Assembly (NCBI GenBank): GCA_963920525.1
Contig: OY986436.1
Coordinates: 82,886,339-82,950,338, forward strand
Source: Dichetophora obliterata
Lineage: Eukaryota; Arthropoda; Insecta; Diptera; Sciomyzidae
DNA length: 64,000 nucleotides
Reading direction: 5' to 3'
Each line of letters opens with the position of its first letter. Positions within the stretch are counted from its first letter, which is position 1. The translations under genes and the position numbers were made by a program. Of the stretch, positions 45,236 to 56,745 are shown one piece after another. The notes beneath the pieces are model-generated. The model saw only the letters and a list, made by a program, of their open reading frames with translations. It was not told the origin of the DNA and did no database searches.

Positions 45236-48060
45236 GTTATTAAAACAAAGCAATTTTTTAATCTCCGTTGTTTGCTTAAACATCTAGTTCTGGTTCTGAC
45301 GTTAATTCTTGAAGTAAATTTCTTGCATTTAAATAACGTGATATCATACAAATAATAATGTCAAAAATATTTGTATTTCTGAATTTGCCTTTAAAACGAA
45401 AGTGAGCTTTTTGTTTTGGATGAGTAATTAAGTTTGGGATTTAGAAAAATTGTCGACGTGAACTCGAACGCCTGAAAAGCCTTCAAGTATTTGTATATTC
45501 AATATAGATTATTTGAGCCTTTTACAGTTGTATATGGAGCGTTCCAAACTATTCGGGCAACGAGTTAATTATCATGTCTCCGATTTGGTTGAATTGGGTC
45601 GCTAGAAAAACATAAAAAATGATGCACTATAAAGTTTTGGCTACTGATTTGCATATTTGAAAAAGTTACAGTGCAGATAGGTTAAAAACATTTTTGTCGT
45701 TTTTCGATTACATCTAAACTGAAACATTAAAAAATGCAGAAGAAATCAAAAATATTTTTATGGTCTATCGAAATTTATTCTTTTTAAAAATGTTTACTAA
45801 AAAAATTTGTAAATCGTTTTTTTAAATAGTTGATTTTTTAATAAAGTTTTTTACAATATATTAAAATTTTTTTAGTATTAGTATTTGCTTGCCAAGTTAA
45901 AAAATGCTTTTCTGTTAACTCTTTATTAATAGTTATAATCTTTCCATAGTACAATTAGCACCAGCTCAATCAATTTTTAATATATTTTGTTGAAAAAAGT
46001 TATATGGGATTAAACAAAATTGACTTGTAGTAAAAATAGAAAATGTGAAAAGTGGAAAAGTGAATGTTAATATATGTTATAATAGCTTTTGATTTATGAA
46101 ACTTCATAAACTTTATCTTTCTGCTGAAATAAAATGGTTGAAACAACCTCTGTTCTCTTGTGTCGCCCCTGAAATGAATTATAAGGAAAGGAATAAGTTT
46201 AAGGATATAGAAAAGCTAAAGAAAGTTCCATTATGCTCCTGTTTTAAGCAAATATTTTCGAGTATTATATCATTTTGAAGATACGAAACAATTTAAAAAT
46301 TAAAAAATGTTGCCCACTCTTTCCTAAACTATTATTTATTTTGGTTTCCAAATACGCTCCTTTTCCCAAATAAAGGTCTTGGCAAAAAATAGGAGTTTCT
46401 CAAATATTTGGCATAGAAAATATGGGCCTAAGTATTTTTAAAAGTCGCTAATACTAAATCAAAAGCTTTCTCTCAACTTTTTCTTCATGTGGTGAACTTT
46501 TGGTTGTTATTTTCTTTATGGGACTTTTTATCGTACCATTCACTATACATGAATTGGATAAATCTAATGTTGTTGCTTAAGAAGATTTATACTGACAGCA
46601 ACAAAAACAACAATAGCAGCAACGGTGACAATAACAACATTAGCAAAAATATTTATATATAAGGATATAAACTGCATAACGAGCATTATGTCAAGATTAA
46701 ATAGAAAGATGGCGACAGCGTAGACGTCAAAAGCAAATAGAAGGTGTCAAACAACAGGGTGGCAACAACAACAACTATAACAACAACGCACAATAGTTGC
46801 AAGATGAGACTCGGTTATCTGAGCTTAAAAATCAGACAACTTTTCTGAAGGATCCCCAAACAGAAATAACCTCAACGGTATACATCTTGGAGCTAACTTA
46901 CAGTCACTATCTAACTGCTTGTCAACTCAGAGCGGGGAATGGTAGGAGCAACGCATCAATTCAGGGCGATTCCAAGACATCGCAAGACATGGAAGACTAC
47001 AAATAAAGCACTTTTCACTCTTTAGCCTTCTTTTATTTTTGGGTGGTTCCTAACTGTCACGCTTACCCAAAACGCAGGACGTAGACGAAGACGAACATGC
47101 TTTACATGGTGGAGCAGTCAAAGCGACAACACTGAACGTTGAATGTATCCAAGCTTAGGGCTGACATGTTAGGGCACTTGATGTGAGTACATAGTGGCGG
47201 GAGGAAGGGGTGGAGAGGGTGCGGAAAGACTTCAAATTTATGTTTATGCCTTGAAACATAGAGATGCTTATGGTAGCTCTAGCAGGGTAATTTAATGCTC
47301 AAGTTGAAGGAATCCATGAACCTGAACTGAACAGCACTGAAAAGCAACAACATTTTTGCTCTCATATTCTCATCATATACTCCGATATCCTTACAATATA
47401 GGGACACTTGACTTTCATTTAGTGTGTGCGTATTTCTGTGTGTTTCTGTGGGCGTGTGGGTGGGTGCTTCGTTAGATTGGACTCTGTGTTCGTTTCTTTG
47501 AAGTAACTAGCGTTCAGGATTTGAAATACGCCAGACGTGGGAATCATAAATAAACAAAAGAGATGGCAATGCTAGCTGTTCCTGTTTGGATAGGATAGAC
47601 TGGCAGCTCGGCTACGATAGGATGGACGACTCTCCTTGGTGTATCACTGAGTTATGGCTTCTTGGAGATACGATGCTGTTCGTCATGATGTTGATGGGCA
47701 TGCTTACTGCCATGACTGTTTCTTTATGGGAAGGATTTTATTTAATAAGGAAATAAATTTCTTAGTTTAGCAGTTTGTTGTGGCGGAGATTTTAGGGTAG
47801 TGGTAGTTGATGGTGATTGTGGTATTTATGATGCCATAAAAGATAAAATATATTAACGAATGTATAATATATAAATAAAGCCGGCATCAGTATTAATTTT
47901 GTTATTTAATCAATATTTGCGGGAAAGAAGAAAACATTTTTCTGAATAATTTTTTTTGTATTTTTTTAATTAAGACGATATAACGTCTTATTAAGACAAT
48001 TCCTGGGTCCCACATATATGTTGCATGTAATGTGTGAAGAATTTAACCGATTAGATGAAA
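45236..48060. other. Mostly unique-looking sequence, no gene supported
   Basis: 45240-46300 is AT-rich. From about 46560 to 47700 the composition is more balanced, with CAA/CAG-rich patches (46590-46640, 46758-46795) of the kind seen in fly introns and UTRs. A 69-codon frame (46797-47006) and a 60-codon frame (46096-46278) lack recognisable domains. This is the best candidate here for host single-copy non-coding DNA. Confidence 0.35.
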
Positions 48061-48069
48061 GGATTTTGT

Positions 48070-48795
48070 CTAGTTTTTGACCGAGTATTCGGTTTCAGTT
48101 TCGGCTAGTGTCGGCTATTCGGCCTCAATATGGTCGAACCCCGAAACCGAAACTTCTGGTAAAAATTTATTGCATCATTAATTTAATTTAAATACATGAG
48201 TTATGTTTAACAAAACAAAAATGATGGATTTGTCTATAAATTGATTTATCGTGTAAACGCAAAACATTTTGTTTTATTTTATGCGTTCGATACTCTTATT
48301 ATCGATTTTATCATCTCTATTTATATATAAATTTTATAGGTACTGAAGCCAAAACGTGATACATGATACGTGATACTTCCGATTCTTTTATTATTAATTC
48401 TGTGGAATTAAGGAAAAGAAAACGAAATATTTCTATTCTTATAATAGTCTTATAAGAAGCAAAGCTACTTTGTTTTGTAGTTCTATAAAAATGTACATTG
48501 TAGGTACATATTGTTTTGAATGTGTACGAAAGATATAAAGTATGCAATACTTGTGTAATAAAAAATTAAATAAAAAAATTATAATACACTTCAATTAATT
48601 ATTATAAACTTCAATATTCAAAGAATACATTTTATATTATATTTTTTTATGCATAAAATGGTATTTTTGTTTCCTTTAATAAAAAAAATTTATGTGGACA
48701 AAACTTAAATTTTTTATATTTATAACCAGTTTCGGTTTCGGCCGAATATTATAAAATATCCCAATATTCGGTTTCGGTCGGACACAAGTCCTGTC
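48070..48795. mobile_element. Inverted-repeat element with TTCGG-rich ends
   Basis: The left end (GACCGAGTATTCGGTTTC, then CCCCGAAACCGAAACT) and the right end (GTTTCGGTTTCGGCCGAATA, then ATTCGGTTTCGGTCGG) are inverted, imperfect copies of about 60-90 bp. The interior contains repeat R (48205-48543). No exact duplication was found, so the borders are approximate. Confidence 0.6.
48205..48543. repeat. Interspersed repeat R, copy 2
   Basis: Matches 16000-16322 in the same orientation over about 320 bp with scattered differences. Confidence 0.75.
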
Positions 48796-48979
48796 ATAAG
48801 CTGTTTGCTGTACCCATGATTTGGACCGAACCAAGAGATCACGTTTCGAACATCTATTTTTGTCTTACTGACAAACATTTTTTTTTTACAACTTAATTTT
48901 ATTTTACAGTATTTTCTAATAACATATTAGAACTAACAATAATTTATAAGCTTAAAGCGCGTTGCTGCCACGCTCCCTT

Positions 48980-50030
48980 GCATGTGTCAATTGAGGTCGA
49001 ATACTGAATTACGATGCTGTGCAACCTATAAATCCATAGCTGCTAGATATCTCAAACTTGGGTTGTATGGGAGGTGCAACGCCCCCTTGACCGACGCCCA
49101 TTATATGTGATCAATGAAACCGAATGTGTAAATTAAGGTCGAATACGGAATTCTGACGATGTGCGTCCTATAACTCCAAAGAAATTCGATATCGCAAATT
49201 TGGGTAAAATAAGAGGTCCCTTGGCAAACGCCCATAGCATTTAATCTATGAAATGGCATGTGTACATTTAGGTCAAATACTGAGTTCCGACGCTGTGCGA
49301 CAAATAATTCAGAAGCTTTTCGATATTGCAAATTTGGGCTGTATGGGAGGTGTCACTCTCCCTTGTTCAACGCCCAAAAAAAGTTACCAATGAAAGTGCA
49401 TGTGTAAATTCGGATCGAATACTGAATTCCGACGCTGTGCGATAATTCCAAAGCTATTCGATAGTATAAATCTGGGTTGTATGGGAGATGCCAGTCCCCC
49501 TTTTCCTACGCCCATAAAATGTTATTAATGACACTGCATGTATGAATTGAGGTCGAATACTGAATTCTGACGCTGTGTTACCCATAACTTTAAAGCTATT
49601 CGATTTTGCATGTTCGGGTTGTTCTTGTCCAACGCCATAAAATGTTTTCAGTAAAACTGCATGTGTACATTTGGGTCGATTACTAAATTTCGATGCTGTG
49701 CGACCTATAACTTCAAAGCTATTCGATAGCACAAATTTTGGTTGTATGCGGGGAGGTGAAACACCACCGTTTCCAATGACCATAAAATGTTATTAATGAA
49801 GCTGCATGCATAAATTGATATCGAATACTGAATTCCGATGCTGTGCGACCCGTAACTCCAAAATTATTCGATATCGCAAGTTTTGGTTGTATCGGACGTT
49901 CGACTCCCCCTTGTTTAACTCCCATAAAATGTCATCAGTGAAACGACATTTGTAAATTGTGGTTGAATATCGAATTTCGAGGCTGTGCGACCCACAACTC
50001 CAAGGCAATTTCATATCGCGATTTTTTTAT
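48980..50030. repeat. Tandem satellite-like array, ~8 monomers of 122-145 bp
   Basis: Monomers are marked by TCGAATACTGAATTCCGACG near 49001, 49136, 49271, 49414, 49551, 49673, 49817 and 49962. Each also has a TAACTCCAAAGCTATTCGAT word, a GGTTGTATGGGAGGTG word, and AACGCCCATAAAATG. Divergence among monomers is considerable. Frames here are artefacts of the repeat. Confidence 0.85.
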
Positions 50031-50300
50031 ATATTTGTAAACCATGTCGTACTCGAAACAAATCCACTGCCCAAATTTTAGCTCGATCGGACCAGTAATT
50101 TCCTCTTATATAATAAAGTAAATTATCTTTATCTTTTCTTAAAAGTAGGCGTAGCTATGGTGGGACCACGCCCATTTTAAGTACAGCTACCCATAGTGAT
50201 CATACGAACTTAATTACCAAATTTTAGTTTAATACGACAAAAACTGTCTTAATTACAGCATTTTTATTGATTTGTGGGCGGTAAAAGGGGGTGTGGCAAA
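50031..50300. repeat. GTGGGCGG-type repeat segment
   Basis: ACCATGTCGTACTCGAAACA, GTACAGCTACCCATAGTGAT, ACCAAATTTTAGTTTAATAC and GATTTGTGGGCGGTAAAAGG repeat words from 41260-42540 in the same order. Confidence 0.75.
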
Positions 50301-51722
50301 TTTTAAATATGCCTATATTGTTTGCGTAAGTGCAAGCAATAAGTTGACAAAGTTTTATCGCAATCGAATGGACTGTATTGCAGCGTATAAAGAACGAACA
50401 AACAAAAAAGCAAACAAACAAACAAACAAACATTCATTTTTATATATTAGATTTTCGGATGTGTACAAGGGTGTGTCAACCGGTGTAGTGTGCATTAAAG
50501 GGCTGCACAATTACATTTGGATCGCTGTACAAAACATTTGTGGGGATCTCAATAACTTTGCTATTATTTACTGAAAAATAATAAATTGTCTATAGCGTAA
50601 TAGTTATATACATAAAAATAACTTGCAAGAGGAGTACAAGTGTGCAAGTACTTGAAATACTTGATACATAATTTCAGTAATTTAGAAGATGAATTTGCAG
50701 TTGCATGTTTTAATTGAAATGTATATTTTATTAAAAACAGAAAACCATTCAGATAAAGATAACAAAAACACAAAAAAATTTTCAAAATGTTTAACTTTAT
50801 GTGTGGTAATATATATTTATTAATTATTAATGTTTGAATGTAAAAACATCATTTTATTTTAAAAAATCCCTCCCTTAAAATTTCCGCTTTTACAAGTTTT
50901 ACTTTTATAGCGTCGTTATTAAAACTGCTATTAATATTGTTATTTACAGGAAAAGAATCACTGTTTGTTGGCTGTAAGCATTTAAGCATTAAAAAATTAA
51001 AATAAAACAATAATTCAATATTTACTTACTTCATCAATTTCCATTTTTTAGGTTAACTCTTACTTTATTTTTACTTTACTAATTGCTTTCATCAGCAACT
51101 GATAATGACTTCTGCTTTCAACATACGCAAGTATTTGCAGTAGAAGGTAAAACTATACAGTTTTTTTTCATTTGTCGAGATAGCGACAGATAATTACTGT
51201 AATTGATGAAAGCAAGTTGCGTTTGCATTTGATCTGAGAGAGAGAGAGAGAGTTAAAACATTACTTTTTCTCTGAGCAACAAGCAACGGTTTTACGCTAT
51301 TTCTTTGCTTAATTCTGCCTACAAGTGATAGCTACCTAAAAGTACTTGTTGGAATCAAAGAAGCAAATACATTTGTGCAGCCTTTTAGTGTGCATATCAT
51401 ATTCACAAAATTAGTATCAATAATCGTAGTAAATTATTTAGGTTAAATTTAGTTTATGTTCATTCTAGATTCAACTATCCCTGTATATTTTCGAGTATTT
51501 TTCCTCGGATACTGTTGTAATTTGGAGGTCTCTGTGGATCAGAGCTGGGTATTTTGCGATTACAATTACTTTCCAATTACAATTAGAGTAATCCTTATCT
51601 TTAAAAATTAACGATTACGAATATTGTAATTGTAATGTAAGAAAATATTATTACAATTACGGTAATTGGTATACACCAAAGATCTGCAGCGATAGACTGC
51701 AATTGCTTTTACACTCAGTACA
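50301..51722. other. Spacer with simple repeats, no gene
   Basis: CAAA repeats at 50398-50432, a GA run at 51235-51252, and at 51545-51700 a patch of inverted GATTACAATTAC / GTAATTGTAAT words that looks like a hAT-MITE terminus without a confirmed partner. Confidence 0.45.
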
Positions 51723-51724
51723 TA

Positions 51725-53039
51725 CAGGGTTGTCCATATTCGAAGCGCCATTTTATTTTTAAATAAATCAAAGAAACCACAATTTTTTGTCTGTTCGTTA
51801 TGAATATCATTTAATTGGGTTTAAGTAGATTTGCTTACATTATTTCTTGAATATGATATCTCGTAAATGGTCACCATTGGCCTCTACGACATATTGTGCC
51901 CGTTTTGCAGCATTTTCCATGGTTTTCTTCAACATTTCGATGGGAATGGCGGTTATTTCTTGACGGATGTTGGTTTTCAGCTCTTCTAGGGTCTTTGACT
52001 TGTTGACGTAAACCTTTGATTTCAAATAACCCCACAAAAAGAAGTCTGGAGGCGTTAAATCTGGTGATCTTGGCGGCCAATCGAAATCACCATTTTTTGA
52101 CATCAATCGGCCAGGGAACAATTGCTTCAAAAAATCGATTGCAGTGCGGCTTGTGTGTGGTGGCGCGCCGTCTTGTTGAAACCAGTAGTGCCTGATACGC
52201 TTTCGACGAACGATTGGCATGAAAAAATTGTTTATCATATCGCGATAACGCTCCTGATTGACAGTAACTCTGTGGCCATTATCATCTTCGAAAAAGAACG
52301 GCCCAATGAGCATTTTAGCACAAACGCCGCACCAAACAGTGACTTTTGCATCGTGAAGAGGTACCTCTTGAATCTCTTGTAGGTTTTCAGTGGCATAAAT
52401 ACGGCAATTTTGTTTGTTTACCGTTCCGTTCAACTGAAAATGAGCTTCATCGCTCATGATAATTTTATGCCAAAATTGCTCGTCTTCTTCAGCCATTTCG
52501 ATGACTCTTTGGGCCCATTCCAATCGACGTGGCTTATCGGTAGGCAACAATTTGTTTACCAATTGAATTTTGTACGGAAACAAATTCAAATCAACACGTA
52601 AAATGCGTTGTAAAGTGGATCGGGGAATGCCGAGCTGCTGAGAACGGCGATTTTGGGATGTTGTTGGTGACTGCTCAATACTGGCTCGTACGGCTGCAAT
52701 ATTCTCATCCGATTGCCTTGGTCGCTTTTTATTTGGCCTCTTTGGGTTACCAAGAGTATTACCAGTTGTAAATCTTTCATACAAACGATAAATTGTTTTC
52801 TTGGAAGGCGCACTTTTCACTTTATTTATTTTTTTGAAAGCACGTTGAGTTTTCACTATTGACTTGTTTTGTTGAATGTAAATTTCAACAATTTTAGAGC
52901 GTTCGCGTGGCGTGTACTGTTCCATTGTAAACATTTGCTTGGAATGACGCTTCAAACGCGGTATGTCATTAGTCGATTTGACATCACTGCGGAAAGTTAC
53001 AATGTTGCCAGATGGGCGCTTCGAATATGGACAACCCTG
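51725..53039 (-). mobile_element. DD41D (rosa-type) mariner, apparently intact copy B1
   Basis: The 1315-bp element is flanked by exact TA duplications (51723-51724, 53040-53041). Its inverted ends both begin CAGGGTTGTCCATATTCGAA, continuing GCGCC; the left end lacks one G of the following run. A single uninterrupted transposase frame lies on the minus strand. The deletion derivative is at 26967-27905. Confidence 0.95.
51840..52955 (-). CDS. DD41D mariner transposase, full length
   Basis: A 371-residue Tc1/mariner-superfamily transposase, acting in the nucleus to excise the element and re-insert it at TA. Residues 11-65 form a helix-turn-helix (RERSKIVEIY to KKTIYRLYERF). A basic linker KRPNKKRPR (72-80) could be a nuclear signal. 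A second helix-turn-helix lies at about 82-120 (NRRSQQLGIPRSTLQRIL). The catalytic aspartates are D169 (SDEAHF), D262 (QQDGAPPH) and D304 (TPPDFFLWG), with exactly 41 residues between the last two. Length agrees with mariner proteins (about 340-370). ATGs at codons 1, 8 and 11 are possible starts; MEQYTPRER (codon 11) matches the start of related copies best. No stop or frameshift is seen. It is either active or very recently so; activity itself cannot be judged from sequence. Confidence 0.93.
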   Translation of the reverse strand: MKRHSKQMFTMEQYTPRERSKIVEIYIQQNKSIVKTQRAFKKINKVKSAPSKKTIYRLYERFTTGNTLGNPKRPNKKRPRQSDENIAAVRASIEQSPTTSQNRRSQQLGIPRSTLQRILRVDLNLFPYKIQLVNKLLPTDKPRRLEWAQRVIEMAEEDEQFWHKIIMSDEAHFQLNGTVNKQNCRIYATENLQEIQEVPLHDAKVTVWCGVCAKMLIGPFFFEDDNGHRVTVNQERYRDMINNFFMPIVRRKRIRHYWFQQDGAPPHTSRTAIDFLKQLFPGRLMSKNGDFDWPPRSPDLTPPDFFLWGYLKSKVYVNKSKTLEELKTNIRQEITAIPIEMLKKTMENAAKRAQYVVEANGDHLRDIIFKK

Positions 53040-53041
53040 TA

Positions 53042-53662
53042 CTTGGTTTTTGTATGACTCATTTGGTCGAGTGAATAAAAATGTTGGTCAAGCTAATCTC
53101 CATCTCGCTTGCTCACACAAGAAGAAAGTGCGCACTATAAACACCAATAAGCTCAAGAAGCTACTTTGTAAAGCGCTGAATAAGCGTTCGCTGATATAAA
53201 TAAACTCGGCAAAGCTGCTTTATGAATCAGCTTAAGCCAAAGCGTCCACTGTGAATGCGGCCTTAGAAATGATATTTCAAGCTTTAAGAATACAACAAAC
53301 TTTGTTGTATCAAAAACATTGGTTTTTTATTATAAATAAAAGTTAAAAGTGTTTATATTAGAAATTTTCAGGCGTACGAACTGAGTGTTGTTGGGGTGTA
53401 TATAAACTTTAATAAATTGATATATGTATACTGTTTTAAAAAATTTCCAATTTTCTTATTCTGACAGTAGCTACCCAATTGCCAGAAAGAAAGAGCCCTT
53501 TTTCATTGGCAATTCTATGAGCAATAATTGCCTTCACCACAAGCAGTTTGAAGATTACTCGGGTTAAAAGGGGACTTTGGTCAACCCCCTCATGCTAGTT
53601 CGGAATAATCCACTAACTGATGCGGCGAAGGCAATTATTGCTTAATGAAAAACGGCTCAAAG
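53042..53662. other. Spacer, no gene seen
   Basis: Unrecognised, moderately AT-rich sequence. It ends at the RTE duplication AAATACAAAAC. Confidence 0.4.
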
Positions 53663-53673
53663 AAATACAAAAC

Positions 53674-55663
53674 TTCTTCTCTTCTTCTCTTAGTTGGCGC
53701 TACAACCGTATGTCGGTCTTGGCCTCATCTAAGAATTTGCGCCAGCCATTTCTGTCTTTCGCTTGCTGGCGCCAGTTGGAAATTCCAAGCTTCGTCAGGT
53801 TGTCCTCTACTTGGTCTTTCCAACGAAGATGCGGTCGTCCTCTTCTGCGTTGACCGCCGCTGGGTACCGAATCGAATGTTTTCTTCACTGGAGCATCGTC
53901 TTTCATGCGCTGAACATGACCAAGCCAGCGAAGCCGCTCGATTTTAATGCGCTTGACTATGTCGATGTCAGCGTACAGCTCATACAGTTCATTATTCCAC
54001 CGTATTCGGTACTCGCCATTGACGCAGATTGGTCCGAAGATCTTACGAAGAATCTTTCTCTCGAATGCTCCTAAAGCCTTTTCATCTAATCTGCTCAGCG
54101 TCCAGGTTTGTGATGCGTAAAGTAGGACGGGCATGATGAGCAATCTATGGAGCGTGGTTTTCGTTCGTCGAGAAAGGGCTCTGCTTCTCAATTGCCTACT
54201 GAGCCCAAAGTAACACCTGTTGGCAAGAGTTATTATTCGTTTGATCTCAATGCTGATGTCGTTGGTTGAATTAATGCTGGATCCCAGATAAACGAAGTTC
54301 TTCACAACCTCGAAGGAGGTATTGTCAACGGTAACGTGGGTTCCAAGACCCTGGGACTGTTTGTTTGTTGACACTAAGTATTTCGTCTTATCTGCATTCA
54401 CTGCCAGACCCATTCGACTTGACTCTCTTTCTAATCTGGAAAATGCTGCACTGACTTCGCGCGTATTATGGCCAATGATATCTATGTCATCAGCATACGC
54501 AAGCAGCATAACACTCTTGTAGAATATTGTGCCACTACGTCTCAGATCAGCAGCTCAGATGATCTTTTCCATCATTAGGTTGAAAAAGTCGCACGATAAG
54601 GAATCACCTTGTCTGCAACCTCGTTTGGTAATAAATGGTGTGGAGAGGTCCTTCCCGATTTTAACTGCGCTGCTGGTGTTGCTCAGTGTCATCCTGCAAA
54701 GTCGTATTAGTTTTGCAGGAATACCAAATTCAGACATGGTGGAGTACAGGTGCTTCCTTATTGGGCTGTCGAAGACGGCTTTGTAGTCGACAAAAAGATG
54801 GTGGGTGTCGACTTGTTTTTCTTGAGTCTTCTCCAAGATTTGTCGTAGCGTGAAAATCTGGTCGATGGTGGACTTTCCTGGTCTGAAGCCACACTGATAA
54901 GGTCCAATCAGTTCGTTTACAATGGGCTTCAATCTTTCACATAAAACGCTCGACAGGACCTTATATGCGATATTAAGAAGGCTTATCCCACGGTAATTGG
55001 CACAGATAGTGGGATCACCTTTCTTGTGGATTGTGCAGAGCACACTGAGATTCCAATTGATCGAAATGCATTCTTTCGACCATATTCTGCATAGAAGCTC
55101 GTGAATGCATTTAAGTAGAGCTTCGCCTCCGATCTTAAACAGCTCAGCAGGTAAGCCATCAGCTCCCGCGGCTTTGTTATTTTTAAGCCAAGCTATAGCT
55201 GTCAGAACTTTATCATAGTCGGGCAGCAGAACCTCAACGCTGTCATCCAAAATTGGGGTTTCCGAAATATCATCTCTATTGGCGGAATTGTTGTCAGCGT
55301 CGCCATTTAGAAGCTTAGAGAAGTGTTCCCTCCATAACGTCAGTGTACTCTGGACATCTGTCACTAGATTTCCGTTTTCATCCTTGCAGGAAGAGGCCCC
55401 GGTTTTAAAACCATCGGCAAGGCGTCTTATTTTTTCAAAAAATTTTTGGGCCTCACTGCTGTCACCAAACATCTCAATCTTCTCTTGCTCGCGCTTTTCT
55501 GCCTCTCTTTTTTCCGCCTGAAAATATGTCTCTCTTCCCTCCTCTTTTCTTTGTATCGCTCCTTAGCAGCGCGCGTTACAACCGACTGCAGGGTGGCTTT
55601 GTAGGCGGCGTCTTTCTCTGCAGTGGCGTCGCGACACTCCTGGTCGTACCACTGGTTTCGGCG
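53674..55663 (-). mobile_element. RTE-like retrotransposon, copy 2 (young, 5'-truncated)
   Basis: The element is flanked by the exact 11-bp duplication AAATACAAAAC (53663-53673 and 55664-55674). The 3' tail on the element strand is an AGAAG-type tandem (53674-53692); copy 1 has an AAGT tail instead. The body is about 95% identical by eye to copy 1. The 5' truncation falls in the basic linker before reverse transcriptase. Confidence 0.92.
53700..55663 (-). pseudogene. RTE-like reverse transcriptase, one stop and one frameshift
   Basis: From 55472 to 53700 a single frame of 591 codons is interrupted only by a TGA at about 54555 (CGA in copy 1). The order is a basic EK/KR linker, KNNKAAGADGLPAELFK, ANYRGISLLNIAYKVLSS, CGFRPGKSTIDQIF, LFVDYKAVFDSP, GCRQGDSLSC, then after the stop LAYADDIDIIGHN, KYLVSTNKQ and FVYLGSSIN. 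The C-terminal domain has RLRWLGHVQRMKDDAPVKKT and RRGRPHLRWKDQVEDNL, the basic region seen in RTE/BovB-type proteins. A one-base loss in an A run near 55515 separates the linker upstream. The endonuclease is missing, so it is not autonomous. Confidence 0.88.
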
Positions 55664-55760
55664 AAATACAAAACATCTGCAAAAAAATTCCTGCTAAGTA
55701 CACCAACAACATCGTCAAAGCACACAACAACGACGCACACAGAAGCGCTTGATCACAATG

Positions 55761-55940
55761 GCTGTATTCCATCCGAAAAAGCGCTCAGGTAGCGTAGCAG
55801 CATAAAATATTTTCGCTATATAAAATTGCGTCCGCTCAGGGAACATGTTGTGTGAGCGCTTTATGCAACATACCATTCAGGCCGGATGTTCAGCAACATG
55901 CTACTCCACTACCTGAGCGGTTTTTCGGATAGGATGCAGC
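55761..55940. mobile_element. 180-bp MITE
   Basis: The left end GCTGTATTCCATCCGAAAAA and the inverted right end GCTGCATCCTATCCGAAAAA both continue with CGCTCAGGTAG (about 43 bp inverted repeat). CAATG flanks both ends (55756-55760 and 55941-55945). Non-coding. Confidence 0.75.
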
Positions 55941-55945
55941 CAATG

Positions 55946-56745
55946 GTTGTTTTGAACACAGCACAGTGAAGCGTTAGAGGGGATAGCCGAATCGGCTATA
56001 GAAAATAAAAGGGGTCTTTACATTTAAAATCACTCATAAAATCGTTTGTCAAATCGTTTGACCACAAAATTGTTCATACTCATCAAATCTTTCAGAACAC
56101 TTGAAAAATAATGAAAACTCGAATTTTTAATTTTTTTTTTAATGATGTTTCTAGGCCTTCTAGTCTGAATCCGGAAAAATATCAGTCCAAACTTGTAAAA
56201 ATTGGCCTGAAAAACTTGTGATTTTTTATATTATTTTCCTACTATACTATTCATTAGGGCAAGGAATCTCATGCAAATGCATGTTTTTACTGGTCATCCT
56301 AAAACCGACACGGTTAAGTTATCTTTGCGAATCGTGGAATTTCCTTTAAAATGGCATTCATTCGTTTCTGCATATTTTGCATATTTTGCTAAAAATATCC
56401 TATTTTGCATATTTTAACAAATTTTACAATAACTGCACGGTTTTTTTGCATATTTTGGTTTTTTTGTCTATTATCCATTTGAAAAAGTAAAACGCACGTG
56501 ATATTTAGTGCGACATCTTCTGGTTATAGTTGACACATAATTTGTTATAAAATATTCGTCTGAACCACCCTGTTGATCTGTCAATTTTCACATTTATACA
56601 ACATTTTTACTGTTTTGCTTGGGAATTCGCTGAAAGTATGTAACTTTAGACAACAAAACAAGTTTTAATTGGAAAGTGAGTTGGTTTTGAGATTCTTTAC
56701 TGCAAAATTATCGAAGTTAACATTTGATAATACTTTCAGAGTGCA
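55946..56745. other. AT-rich spacer, probable 5' region of a hAT element
   Basis: GTTAGAGGGGATAGCCGAAT (55977-55996) echoes the foldback arm at 23331-23350. TGCATATTTTGCATATTTTG words repeat at 56371-56460 upstream of the BED-type frame; such runs are probably element-terminal, but a border was not found. Confidence 0.4.

Noticed and set aside
46797..47006. 69-codon plus-strand frame in the most host-like region
   Set aside because: No domain, no conserved start context and no neighbouring exons that I can support; length is within chance for this composition.
49454..50014. Several minus-strand frames over the satellite array
   Set aside because: Periodic translations of tandem monomers, not genes.
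51871..52080. 69-codon minus-strand frame inside the mariner
   Set aside because: Out-of-frame shadow of the transposase; the same shadow appears at 27552-27761.
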